NCBI GenBank assembly: GCA_020633825.1
Contig: JACKCV010000005.1
Coordinates: 123,905 to 187,904 of the forward strand
DNA from: Fibrobacteria bacterium
GTDB lineage: Bacteria; Fibrobacterota; Fibrobacteria; UBA5070
Direction of reading: 5' to 3'
Length of the DNA: 64,000 nt
Of this stretch, positions 18,478 through 26,183 are shown one piece after another. Position numbers and translations under genes: made by a program. The notes beneath the pieces are model-generated. The model was not told where the DNA came from and searched no databases. It saw only the letters and a program-made list of their open reading frames with translations. How positions within the stretch are numbered: position 1 is the stretch's first letter; the number at the start of each line of letters is the position of its first letter.

Positions 18478-19071
18478 ATGTATCTGCCGACCATCATCGA
18501 AACCACCGGCCGCGGCGAACGCGTCTACGACATCTATTCTCGACTTCTAAAGGAGCGCATCATCTTCATCGGCACGGGCATCGACGACCAGGTCGCCAAT
18601 GCCGTGATCGCCCAGATGATCTTCCTCGAATACGAGGATCCCGAGAAGGACATCATCTTCTACATCAACTCGCCGGGTGGCCTGGTTTCGGCGGGTCTGG
18701 CCATCTACGACACCATGCAGCACGTCAAGCCCGACGTCTCCACCATCTGCGTCGGCTCCGCCGCCAGCATGGGCGCGGTTCTGCTGGCCGCGGGAGCCAA
18801 GGGGAAGCGCTTCATCCTCCCCCACAGCCGGGTCATGATCCACCAGCCCGCGGGCGGCGCCACCGGCCAGGCCAGCGACATCTCGATCACCGCCAAGGAG
18901 ATCCTGAAGATCAAGGTCCAGCTCAACGACATCCTTTCCCACCACACGGGCAAGGAGAAGGCCGTGGTCGAGAAGGACACCGACCGCAACTTCTACATGA
19001 ACGCCCAGGAAGCGATCGAGTACGGCGTGGTCGACAGCATCCTGTCCCGGGATCCGAGGGCTCGGGGATGA
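18478..19071 (+). CDS. clpP: ATP-dependent Clp protease proteolytic subunit
   Basis: ClpP forms the 14-subunit serine peptidase barrel that degrades proteins unfolded by ClpX. The 197-residue protein has the full catalytic triad: S97 in GSAASMGA, H122 in RVMIHQPAG and the Asp of KDTDRN. Length is normal for the family and no long propeptide is present. GGAG lies shortly before the ATG. The TGA overlaps the ATG of clpX (ATGA), the first of a series of 4-base overlaps running to 23032, so the genes form one operon. Cytoplasmic; identification is certain. Confidence 0.98.
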   Translation: MYLPTIIETTGRGERVYDIYSRLLKERIIFIGTGIDDQVANAVIAQMIFLEYEDPEKDIIFYINSPGGLVSAGLAIYDTMQHVKPDVSTICVGSAASMGAVLLAAGAKGKRFILPHSRVMIHQPAGGATGQASDISITAKEILKIKVQLNDILSHHTGKEKAVVEKDTDRNFYMNAQEAIEYGVVDSILSRDPRARG

Positions 19072-20354
19072 CCCGCGCGGGCGGCCGTCAGGCTCGGGTG
19101 CGCTGTTCCTTCTGTGGAAAGCCCGGAGACGAGGTCGGCCGCCTGGTCACAGGCCCCGACGGGGTGAACATCTGCGACGAATGCGTGGGGATGTGCAACG
19201 AGATCCTCGGGCAGGAAGTCACCCACGCCGCCGGTGCCGCAAAGGGGAAGCCGGGGGGCAAATCCAAGTTGCCCACCCCCGCCGAGATCAAGAAGAATCT
19301 CGACGAATACGTGATCGGCCAGGACGGCGCGAAGAAGGCGCTCTCGGTGGCGGTCTACAACCACTACAAGCGCGTCGGGGCGGCTTCCGGTGCCGCGCGC
19401 GGCGATGTCCAGGTGGAGAAGTCGAACATCCTCCTCCTGGGGCCCACCGGCTCGGGCAAGACCCTTCTCGCCCAGACCATCGCCCGGCAGCTCAACGTCC
19501 CCTTCACCATCGCCGACGCGACCATCCTCACCGAGGCGGGATACGTCGGGGAAGATGTCGAGAACATCCTGGTGCGTCTGCTGCAAGCCGCCGACTACGA
19601 CGTCGAGCGCGCCCAGCAGGGCATCGTCTACCTCGACGAAGTCGACAAGATCTCCCGCAAGACGGCCAACGCCTCCATCACCCGGGACGTGTCCGGCGAA
19701 GGTGTGCAGCAGGCCCTCCTGAAACTCCTCGAAGGGACCATCTCCGCGATCCCCCCCAAGGGCGGGCGCAAGCATCCCGAGCAGAACCTCATCCAGATGG
19801 ACACGCGAAACATCCTGTTCATCTGCGGCGGGGCTTTCGACGGCCTGGAGAAGATCATCGGTGCCCGTGTCAATTCGGCGCAGCTGGGGCTGACCGCCGA
19901 CCCTCTCTCCAAGCGTTCCCGCGAGACCTCCGACCTCCTGGTCCAGTGCGAGCCGGAAGACCTGGTCCACTTCGGCCTCATTCCCGAGCTCATCGGACGC
20001 ATGCCTCTGTTGGTTGCGCTGCGCGAGCTCGACGAGGACGCGATGCTCCAGATCCTGACCGAGCCTCGCAACGCCCTGGTGAAGCAGTTCCAGCATCTGC
20101 TCAAGCTCGATGGCATCGACCTGGTGTTCCAGGGGGAGGCCCTGCGCACGGCGGTGCGGATCGCCCGCAAGCGCAAGACCGGTGCGCGCGGACTGCGCTC
20201 GGTCCTGGAGGCGGCCCTCACCGACACCATGTTCGACGCACCCTCCTGGAAGGACGTCGTGCGCGTGATCGTCACGCCCGAAGCCATGGAGCGACGCTCC
20301 GCACCGATCCTCGAAACCGAGGCCATCCGTTCCCGGAGGTCGTCGGCGGCATGA
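19068..20354 (+). CDS. clpX: ATP-dependent Clp protease ATP-binding subunit
   Basis: ClpX is the AAA+ unfoldase that feeds tagged proteins into ClpP. The 428-residue protein has the N-terminal zinc-binding domain (CSFCGK and CDECV), Walker A GPTGSGKT, Walker B VYLDEVDK and the sensor and C-terminal regions, ending near a basic ARKRKTGARGLRS stretch typical of ClpX. Start is the ATG overlapping the clpP stop; the gene in turn overlaps the Lon-like gene by 4 bases. Translational coupling with clpP fits equal supply of the two partners. Confidence 0.98.
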   Translation: MTRAGGRQARVRCSFCGKPGDEVGRLVTGPDGVNICDECVGMCNEILGQEVTHAAGAAKGKPGGKSKLPTPAEIKKNLDEYVIGQDGAKKALSVAVYNHYKRVGAASGAARGDVQVEKSNILLLGPTGSGKTLLAQTIARQLNVPFTIADATILTEAGYVGEDVENILVRLLQAADYDVERAQQGIVYLDEVDKISRKTANASITRDVSGEGVQQALLKLLEGTISAIPPKGGRKHPEQNLIQMDTRNILFICGGAFDGLEKIIGARVNSAQLGLTADPLSKRSRETSDLLVQCEPEDLVHFGLIPELIGRMPLLVALRELDEDAMLQILTEPRNALVKQFQHLLKLDGIDLVFQGEALRTAVRIARKRKTGARGLRSVLEAALTDTMFDAPSWKDVVRVIVTPEAMERRSAPILETEAIRSRRSSAA

Positions 20355-21595
20355 ATCCCGCCGTCACCGCCGCTCTTTCGGATCTGCACCGGTCCCACGC
20401 CACGGCGCGCGAGGAACTGCTCGACTTGGTCGCCAGCCGAGGTCTGGCGCACGACGTCACCATCGAGGATCTTCGGGAATCCTCGGGTCCCTTCCTGACG
20501 GCGTTGCGTCAATCGGCCAACGCCGCGGCGGGAGCGGAACCCGAGCTGCACGTGGTGCTGCAAGGTCCCGCGGGGGTGGGCAAGACCCATCTGGCCCAGA
20601 GTCTGCGCCAGGCCCTGGGGGGCGAGGCGGGGGTGCGCATCATGCGCGGCTCCACCGCCGACGGGGCGGGTTCCATCGTGGCCTGGATCGTGCGTGACGG
20701 AATCCGTCCGGAAGGGGTGCCTCCGGGAACCCCGGTGATCCGGGTGCGGGGGCTTTCCTCCCAGGAGAAGCGGGTCCTCCTGGTCGACCGCCTGGTTCCC
20801 CGGATCGCGCAGGCGCATGGAATCGACGCCAAGGTCGTCCTCCAGCAGGAGATCCTCGCCTGCCTGCTTCGCGGGGGAGACCACGAAGCGGGGCTGAAGG
20901 GGGCGATCCTGCGCCTGGAGCGCATCTGCCGCCGGTGGTCGCGCGAGCTGATGGAAGGTCGCGCCCGGGGCATCGACCAAGCCTGGCTCCACCGTGTCCT
21001 GGGGACCGAAAGTTCCCCCATCGACGCGCCGGCACCCTCCCTCCCTCCCGGCTCGGTGCACGCGCCCATGGTGTCTTCCCTGGGAGGAGCCATCGCCCGC
21101 GTGGAGGTCTTCGCATCCTCCGGTCGAGGCCGATTGCTTCTCACCGGCGCGGGACCCCAGGCCGAAGTGGCTTGCAAGGTGGCGCGCACGCGCCTCCTCG
21201 CTCTCGCGGGGCAGCTGGCGATGCCTACCGAATCGCTGCGCGACATGGACTGGCACATCCACGTGGCGGGACCCGCCGGCCCCAAGGATGGCGCCTCCCT
21301 CGGGTGGCCCGTGCTGGTGGCCATGGTGTCGTTCCTCTCCATGGAGCCCGTCGATGCCCGGTTCGGGTTCACGGGGGAGCTGCTCCTTTCGGGGGAGCTG
21401 GCCTCGGTCGGATTCGTCGAGGAGAAGTTCCTGGCCTGCGAACGGGAGGGCTTCTCCCGACTCTGGATCCCCTCGGGCAACGGCGAGGAGATTCCCACCG
21501 ACCCCATCCTGCGGGGAGGGACCGATGTCGTCGTCTCCTGTCGGGATCTCGAAGCGCTCCACTCCCTGGGGCTGATCCAAGGAAGCATGGTATGA
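20351..21595 (+). CDS. Lon-like protease with an AAA module lacking its central part
   Basis: This 414-residue protein ends in a Lon-type protease domain: S316 in PKDGASLG and K359 in FVEEKFLA form the Ser-Lys dyad, 43 residues apart as in E. coli Lon (S679, K722). Upstream, Walker A is intact (GPAGVGKT, K78) and a segment like the Lon alpha-domain (RVRGLSSQEKRVLL) follows. The stretch between them is only about 45 residues, so Walker A to catalytic Ser is about 79 residues shorter than in E. coli Lon, and I find no Walker B, sensor or arginine finger. The Lon N-terminal substrate domain is also absent. It may bind but not hydrolyse ATP. Overlaps with clpX and yggS place it in the Clp operon, suggesting a linked proteolytic or regulatory role, which is inference. 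Confidence 0.82.
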   Translation: MNPAVTAALSDLHRSHATAREELLDLVASRGLAHDVTIEDLRESSGPFLTALRQSANAAAGAEPELHVVLQGPAGVGKTHLAQSLRQALGGEAGVRIMRGSTADGAGSIVAWIVRDGIRPEGVPPGTPVIRVRGLSSQEKRVLLVDRLVPRIAQAHGIDAKVVLQQEILACLLRGGDHEAGLKGAILRLERICRRWSRELMEGRARGIDQAWLHRVLGTESSPIDAPAPSLPPGSVHAPMVSSLGGAIARVEVFASSGRGRLLLTGAGPQAEVACKVARTRLLALAGQLAMPTESLRDMDWHIHVAGPAGPKDGASLGWPVLVAMVSFLSMEPVDARFGFTGELLLSGELASVGFVEEKFLACEREGFSRLWIPSGNGEEIPTDPILRGGTDVVVSCRDLEALHSLGLIQGSMV

Positions 21596-22290
21596 GCCTC
21601 GTCGAGGAATTCCGCGCGCGCGCGGCGGCGGTCGAACAGCGCGTCTCCCGCGCCTGCCTCGACAACGGAAGGGACCCGTCCTCCGTGCGCATCATCGCGG
21701 TCTCCAAGCGCCATCCCGCCGAGGCTGTGGATGCGGCCATGCAAGCGGGATACGCGGATTTCGGCGAGAACTACGTGCAGGAGGCCGTCGACAAGTTCCC
21801 CCGCGAGGGCGCTCGCCTGCATTTCATCGGGTCGCTCCAGCGGAACAAGGTGCGTCGCATCCTGCCCCTGACCCATCTTCTCCACGGCGTCGGGAGCCTT
21901 TCCGTGGCCCAGGCGGTGGAGCGCATCGCGGGAGAAGAGGGGTTGCGGCCCCGCTTCCTGCTCCAGCTCCACCTCACCGGCGAACCCACCAAGAACGGGC
22001 TTCTGGCCGAGGAGCTCGAACCGGTCCTGGAAGCGTGCGCGGGTTTCCGTCACGCGCGGTTGTCGGGATTCATGGCGATGGCGCCGTTGGAGGGCGGTCC
22101 CGCGGCGGCCCGTCCGGTCTTCGACGCGGCTCGGGCGATCTTCGACCGTCATCGCGCCGACCTGGCACTCGACACCCTTTCCATGGGCATGTCCGACGAT
22201 CTCGAGATCGCCGTGGCGTGCGGAACCACCCACGTGCGGGTGGGGACGGCCTTGTTCGGGGAGCGCGCCACGGCCTCGGGGGCTCTCTGA
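21592..22290 (+). CDS. yggS: Pyridoxal-phosphate homeostasis protein, YggS family
   Basis: The 232-residue protein is a PLP-binding single TIM-barrel protein of the YggS/PROSC family, which buffers vitamin B6 and affects amino-acid pools. K39 in AVSKRHP is the PLP lysine. FGENYVQE, HFIGSLQRNK and the C-terminal SMGMSDDLEIA and VRVGTALFG are all family signatures. It starts at the ATG that overlaps the preceding stop and abuts yggT by a TGATG overlap, the usual yggS-yggT pairing next to cell-division genes. Cytoplasmic; high certainty. Confidence 0.96.
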   Translation: MSLVEEFRARAAAVEQRVSRACLDNGRDPSSVRIIAVSKRHPAEAVDAAMQAGYADFGENYVQEAVDKFPREGARLHFIGSLQRNKVRRILPLTHLLHGVGSLSVAQAVERIAGEEGLRPRFLLQLHLTGEPTKNGLLAEELEPVLEACAGFRHARLSGFMAMAPLEGGPAAARPVFDAARAIFDRHRADLALDTLSMGMSDDLEIAVACGTTHVRVGTALFGERATASGAL

Positions 22291-22571
22291 TGGAGCAAGG
22301 CTTCCCCGGGTTCCTGCGCGATCTGGTGACGGCCCTGGGGGGGGCGGTGTTCCTGGCCTTCGTGCTCCGGTGGACACTTTCCGTCCGGAGGTGGTCGGGG
22401 GACAGCAGCCTCTTCCGCGCCCTGGAACTGCTCACCGAACCCTTCCTCATCCCGTTGCGACGCCGCATGCCTCGCCTGGGTGGAATAGATTTGACTGCTC
22501 CCGTCGCGGCGGCGCTCGCCGGGACCGTAACCCTCCTCCTAAGAATTCTCCTGACCCGAGGCCATCCGTGA
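22290..22571 (+). CDS. yggT: YggT-family membrane protein
   Basis: The 93-residue protein has two hydrophobic segments (about 10-28 and 68-88) flanking the YggT signature LTEPFLIPLRRRMPRLGGID. The function of YggT is not settled; it is linked to osmotic tolerance and is found between yggS and divIVA in many bacteria, as here. The ATG at 22290 overlaps the yggS stop (TGATG) and its own stop overlaps the next GTG. It is shorter than two-repeat YggT proteins and contains a single repeat unit. Confidence 0.85.
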   Translation: MEQGFPGFLRDLVTALGGAVFLAFVLRWTLSVRRWSGDSSLFRALELLTEPFLIPLRRRMPRLGGIDLTAPVAAALAGTVTLLLRILLTRGHP

Positions 22572-23032
22572 GCATTTCTCCCCTCGACATCCGCAAGCAG
22601 GAGTTCCGTCGCAAGATGCGCGGCTACGATCCCGAAGAGGTCCGTTCCTACCTGGATCGCGTGGCGTCCGAGTTGGAATCGGCCAAGGCCGCGACCGCGG
22701 CCCTCGACGAGAAGCTCAAGGAGTCCGAAGATCGGTTGGGCCACTACCGTCTGATCGAGCGCAATCTCCAGGACGCCGCCGTCACCGTCCAGCGCGCCTT
22801 GGACGAGCGCGCGCGGGCCGCGGAGAAGGAGGCCGAGCTCGTGGTGCGGGACGCCCATGTGCGCGCCCAGGCCGAAGTGGGCGTCCTCAACGAGAGGGTG
22901 GCTCGCCTGCAGGGCGACATCGCCAACCTCGAAGCCCAGCGCACCCACTACATCGTGCGGTTGCGGGCCGTGGTCCGTTCGCAGGCAGATCTCCTCGATG
23001 CCCTCGAAGGGGAGACCAAAGGCGAGATGTGA
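22568..23032 (+). CDS. DivIVA-domain coiled-coil protein
   Basis: The 154-residue protein begins SISPLDIRKQEFRRKMRGYDPEEVRSYL with the DivIVA N-terminal motif (phylogenetic pattern SP.DI...EF...RGYD..EV..FL), which binds curved membranes in Gram-positive bacteria. The rest (about 35-145) is a continuous Ala/Glu/Arg-rich coiled coil. It starts with GTG overlapping the yggT stop. Location after yggS-yggT matches the division-gene context of DivIVA in other phyla. In a diderm the role is less clear: a polar scaffold or division regulator is possible. Confidence 0.85.
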   Translation: MSISPLDIRKQEFRRKMRGYDPEEVRSYLDRVASELESAKAATAALDEKLKESEDRLGHYRLIERNLQDAAVTVQRALDERARAAEKEAELVVRDAHVRAQAEVGVLNERVARLQGDIANLEAQRTHYIVRLRAVVRSQADLLDALEGETKGEM

Positions 23033-23598
23033 TGGACGGCGTGTCCGGCACGGGGTTGCGGATCGTGGAAGCGTCGGACCTCGATCCCCTCCTCGGCGCC
23101 TGCCAGGAGCATCTGGGCACCTACCGCAAACTCCTCCAGGCCATCGAGGAGAAGACCGCCCGCATCGAATCCCGGTATCCCCAGGCGTTCGCGTGCCGCA
23201 GCGGCTGCCACGACTGTTGCCAGGAGATTCCCACCATCCTGCCGGTGGAGTGGGCCTGGATGAGGGATCACGATCGGAAGCCGGAGGCTCCCCTGGTGTC
23301 CCGATTGCATCCGGGGGAGCGGCTTTGCGCCCGTCTGGAGTCCGATGGCAGATGCGCGATCTATCCGTTCCGCCCCGTGGTGTGCCGCACCCAAGGGCAT
23401 CTCCTGCTCGCCGTCGACCAGGAAGTGGACCACTGCCCCTGGAATTTCGAGGGGGTGGAGGATGTCGATGCGGAGGAGATCTTCTCCCTCGAGGACCTCC
23501 ACGGAACCTTGTTGCGGGTGAATCTGGATTTCCTGCGTCGGGCTGTTCCCGATCGATTCGCCGAACTCGCGGGGTGCCGAGTCCGTTTCCATCCCTGA
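23032..23598 (+). CDS. YkgJ-type cysteine-cluster protein
   Basis: The 188-residue protein has the cysteine pattern of the YkgJ/CxxCxxCC family: CRSGCHDCC at about 62-70, then LCARLESDGRCAIYPFRPVVCR and a later HCPW. The conserved cysteines are predicted to bind zinc or an iron-sulphur cluster. Function in the family is not established. The ATG at 23032 overlaps the DivIVA stop (TGATG); a GTG one codon earlier is also possible. It is the last gene of the clpP operon, and its stop lies within an inverted repeat. Confidence 0.8.
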   Translation: MDGVSGTGLRIVEASDLDPLLGACQEHLGTYRKLLQAIEEKTARIESRYPQAFACRSGCHDCCQEIPTILPVEWAWMRDHDRKPEAPLVSRLHPGERLCARLESDGRCAIYPFRPVVCRTQGHLLLAVDQEVDHCPWNFEGVEDVDAEEIFSLEDLHGTLLRVNLDFLRRAVPDRFAELAGCRVRFHP

Positions 23599-23639
23599 CG
23601 GAGAGCCGACGCCCCAAGAGTTTCCGACTCCGTCGGGAT
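23591..23639. terminator. Inverted repeat at the end of the clpP operon
   Basis: Arms 23591-23603 and 23628-23639 pair over 12 bases with one bulge around a 24-base loop. The left arm includes the stop codon of the Cys-cluster gene. No T tract follows, so this may be a processing or Rho-related structure rather than an intrinsic terminator. Confidence 0.45.
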
Positions 23640-23729
23640 GGATGTTCCAAGGGGCCGTTGGAGGGCTTTGCTCCGGATTGGACCATGTCAATCCGTCGCT
23701 GGATTGTTACCTTTCCCTTCTTCATGAGA

Positions 23730-23813
23730 GCCCAAGTGGTGGAATTGGTAGACGCGGCGGACTCAAAATCCGCTGGAGGAGACTCCGTGACGGTTCGATT
23801 CCGTCCTTGGGCA
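23730..23813 (+). tRNA. tRNA-Leu (anticodon CAA)
   Basis: The acceptor arms GCCCAAG and CTTGGGC pair perfectly, with A as discriminator at 23813. The anticodon stem GCGGA/TCCGC encloses the loop CTCAAAA, giving anticodon CAA (23764-23766), which reads UUG. A long variable arm (class II) and a GGTTCGATTCC T-loop are present, as expected for leucine tRNA. The 3' CCA is not encoded. No clear promoter is seen between the inverted repeat and the tRNA. Confidence 0.95.
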
Positions 23814-23843
23814 TCACACCCTCTCATCGCGGGACGCCTCGCA

Positions 23844-24458
23844 TTGCGAACCCTCCTGCTTCCCCTTCTCGCCTCGGTGGCCGTTCAGGCCGGTGACGGC
23901 ATGAAGTACGAGAACCACTGGTATCGGCTGGGGCTGTCCGCCCAGGATGTCGATCTCATCGACCAGTTGAACATGTCCAAGAAGGATGTGGAGCGTCTGG
24001 TCATGCACGGGGTTTCGGTGCGCGAATACGCCCGCCGTCCCTGGGAAGCCATGGGGATCACCGAGGAAGCCTGGAAGCGCCAGCTCGACAACGGCAACGA
24101 CATCGCCTCCCTGGAACGCCGCTACGATCGTTCCCGCGATGTGCAGGACGACGACGACAGCCCTTCCTTGGCCTTGGCCTTCTTCGCTCCCGGCGTCGTG
24201 CAAATCGGGGAAGATCGTCCGGTCCTGGGATGGGGAATGCTCACGGGAGCCGTGGCACTGGCAGGATTCACCGTGAAATCCACCTTCATCGACAAGCAGA
24301 GCTCGCTCACCTTGCCCATCCTGCTGGGCGCGGTGATGACCACTTCCGCCGCCGACGTCTGGTGGCGCCACCAGAGCGAGCAGGCTCGCACGGGATTCGC
24401 CTGGGCCATCCTGCCGGGCACCGACAACGTCGCCTTCGCCATCGCGGGATCGTTCTGA
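23844..24458 (+). CDS. Exported or inner-membrane protein of unknown function
   Basis: I do not recognise this 204-residue protein. A hydrophobic leader (RTLLLPLLASVAVQAGDG) precedes the first ATG (23901), so I place the start at the TTG at 23844, 31 bases after the tRNA; this choice is uncertain. The middle part (LSAQDVDLIDQLNMSKKDVERL) looks like a small helical domain. The C-terminal half has three hydrophobic segments, like small membrane proteins with a conserved P-G-x-Q opening (FFAPGVVQIGEDRPVLGW). The TGA overlaps the panD start. The reading frame is supported by codon use and by coupling to panD. Confidence 0.65.
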   Translation: MRTLLLPLLASVAVQAGDGMKYENHWYRLGLSAQDVDLIDQLNMSKKDVERLVMHGVSVREYARRPWEAMGITEEAWKRQLDNGNDIASLERRYDRSRDVQDDDDSPSLALAFFAPGVVQIGEDRPVLGWGMLTGAVALAGFTVKSTFIDKQSSLTLPILLGAVMTTSAADVWWRHQSEQARTGFAWAILPGTDNVAFAIAGSF

Positions 24459-24826
24459 TGTTGCGCGAGATGGCCAAGTCCAAGATCCACCGCGCCACGG
24501 TGACGGAAGCCAACCTCAACTACGAAGGCTCCATCACGGTGGACGCCGATTTGTTGGCCACCGCCGACATCCTTCCGGGCGAAAAGGTCCAGGTCGTGAA
24601 CATCGCCAACGGCGCGCGGTTCGAGACCTACGCCATCGAAGGCGAGGCCGGTTCCGGGATCGTCTGCGTCAACGGTGCCGCGGCCCGTCTGACCCAGCCC
24701 GGTGATCTGGTCATCATCATCACGTACTGCCACATGGAAGATGCCCAGGCTCGCGGGCACCGTATCCGCGTGATCCTGGTCGACGGGGACAACCGACCTC
24801 TGGCCGATTTGCCCGCAAAGGGGTAA
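24458..24826 (+). CDS. panD: Aspartate 1-decarboxylase precursor
   Basis: PanD makes beta-alanine from aspartate for pantothenate and coenzyme A. It is made as a proenzyme that cleaves itself before a serine to form a pyruvoyl cofactor. The cleavage site G24-S25 in NYEGSITVD sits at the canonical positions when translation starts at 24458, which supports this start. KIHRATVTEANL, ILPGEKVQVVNIANG and NGAAAR are family signatures. Length (122 residues) is normal. No other pantothenate gene is nearby. Confidence 0.96.
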   Translation: MLREMAKSKIHRATVTEANLNYEGSITVDADLLATADILPGEKVQVVNIANGARFETYAIEGEAGSGIVCVNGAAARLTQPGDLVIIITYCHMEDAQARGHRIRVILVDGDNRPLADLPAKG

Positions 24827-24835
24827 GTTCAAGGA

Positions 24836-25324
24836 ATGCGCGTCCGAACCCTCTTCCTGGTGTCGGCCCTGCTCGTGGTCGCCACGGGTGCGGTTCCACC
24901 GATGGTGCCCATGGCGGATCCTTCGGGACTTTCCGGTGGTACGGGTTCTTCGGTGGTGTCGCCGCTGGGATTCGGATCCCCTACGCCCATCCTTCGCCCC
25001 GTGATGCGCCAGAGCGTGTCCATGGGGTACTCCACCAATGGGCGAACTTCGGTTTCCCAGAGCATGTACGTCAACGAGATGTCCTGGCGTCTGGCCGAGC
25101 CCCTCACCTTGCATCTCGACCTCGGGATCGCGGCTCCCATGTGGGCGTCCGGCCCCGGGACCGCCGCATTGCGGGAGCAGACTCCCCAATTGTTCCCGGC
25201 GGTGGGATTGGAATGGCGTCCCTCCGACAACTCCCTTCTGATGTTGTCGTTTTCGCGGGGGCCCTGGGCCGGAAGTTGGAGCGATCCATGGGCATCCCCG
25301 GGTCGAGCGTTCCCTTCCCCTTGA
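24836..25324 (+). CDS. Small exported protein of unknown function
   Basis: The 162-residue protein has a signal peptide (MRVRTLFLVSALLVVATGAV) and an AAGGA ribosome binding site 5 bases before the ATG. The mature part is rich in Ser, Gly and Pro, then alternating polar and hydrophobic residues (MSWRLAEPLTLHLDLGIAAP, VGLEWRPSDNSLLMLSFS) that look like beta strands of a small outer-membrane protein. No family is recognised. Its 3' end overlaps the following lipoprotein gene by 37 bases in another frame. Confidence 0.65.
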   Translation: MRVRTLFLVSALLVVATGAVPPMVPMADPSGLSGGTGSSVVSPLGFGSPTPILRPVMRQSVSMGYSTNGRTSVSQSMYVNEMSWRLAEPLTLHLDLGIAAPMWASGPGTAALREQTPQLFPAVGLEWRPSDNSLLMLSFSRGPWAGSWSDPWASPGRAFPSP

Positions 25325-25752
25325 AGTCCGCGATCCTCCACCTGAGGCCACGGGGTTGGCTTCCGATTCTCCTCGGACTTTGCGCACCCATCCTGTTCGC
25401 GGGGTGCCAGCGCAAGGAAGCCCTGGCCCTTCCCTCCGTGCAGGTCGATTCCGTGCCCCAGATCCCCACGCGCGGAACCGTGGAGGTGCTCAACGGGTCC
25501 TCCCTGACCGGAGCCGCGAGCGCGGTCGCGGAGCGGCTGCGGATCCGAGGTTTCGACGTCGTCAAGATCGGGAACGCCCCCGACCAGAACCACACGCGCA
25601 CCCTGGTGGTCGAGCGACGCAAAGGCGGCTCCACCGCCTCCGAAGTCGCCGATGCCCTGGGTCTGCGACGCGCCTACCCCATGAGAAACGAAAATCTTCT
25701 GGTCGATGCGACGGTATTCGTCGGCCGGGACATCGAGGAGACCCTTCCATGA
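25288..25752 (+). CDS. LytR C-terminal-domain lipoprotein
   Basis: The 154-residue protein has an N-terminal hydrophobic segment ending in a lipobox (ILFAGC), so it is a probable lipoprotein. Residues about 65-150 match the LytR_C domain (VEVLNGSSLTGAASAVAERLRIRGFDV, LVVERR). This domain occurs beside LytR-CpsA-Psr ligases and as a separate small protein next to rsfS in many bacteria, as here; its molecular role is unclear. GGAG precedes the ATG at 25288. The stop overlaps the rsfS start (ATGA). Confidence 0.82.
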   Translation: MGIPGSSVPFPLKSAILHLRPRGWLPILLGLCAPILFAGCQRKEALALPSVQVDSVPQIPTRGTVEVLNGSSLTGAASAVAERLRIRGFDVVKIGNAPDQNHTRTLVVERRKGGSTASEVADALGLRRAYPMRNENLLVDATVFVGRDIEETLP

Positions 25753-26183
25753 ATGAAACCACCCCCAACCTCCAGGAAATCCAGAACCTGGCGGTCGCGC
25801 ATCTCTTCGGCCGCAAGGCGCAGGAAGTCGTCCTCGTGGACCTTCGCGGACGCAGCGGCTTGTGCGACTGGTTCGTGGTGGCGACCTGCCAATCCGAGCC
25901 GCAGCTCGACGCCATCCTGACCGGAGTCCGTCGCGATCTGCGCAAGGCGGGGCACAGCGCCCTCTGTGCCGAGGCCGGCAAAGGCGCGCGGTGGGGCGTG
26001 CTCGACTACGGCGATATCCTGATCCACGTCCTGCTCGCCGAAGCGCGCGAGTACTACGCCCTGGAGCGCTTGTGGAAGGATGCGCCCCAGATCGAATGCC
26101 TCCCCGAGAACTATCCGCTCCCCGAGAAGGAAGCCAAGGAAGAGGAGGAGATCCTGCCCCTGTCCGAGGAGGAATGGACGTGA
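25749..26183 (+). CDS. rsfS: Ribosomal silencing factor RsfS (Iojap family)
   Basis: RsfS binds protein L14 on the large ribosomal subunit and blocks subunit joining when nutrients are scarce. The 144-residue protein shows the family core: VVLVDLRGRSGLCDWFVVATC, then WGVLDYGDILIHVL and YYALERLW. A Glu-rich tail (EKEAKEEEEILPLSEEE) follows. The ATG overlaps the stop of the LytR_C gene, and the 3' end contains the ribosome binding site and start of argS. Confidence 0.95.
   Translation: MNETTPNLQEIQNLAVAHLFGRKAQEVVLVDLRGRSGLCDWFVVATCQSEPQLDAILTGVRRDLRKAGHSALCAEAGKGARWGVLDYGDILIHVLLAEAREYYALERLWKDAPQIECLPENYPLPEKEAKEEEEILPLSEEEWT

Noticed and set aside
23676..23720. A promoter for the tRNA-Leu gene
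   Set aside because: TTGGAC is present but no -10-like hexamer lies at 16-18 bases, so I could not support a specific site.
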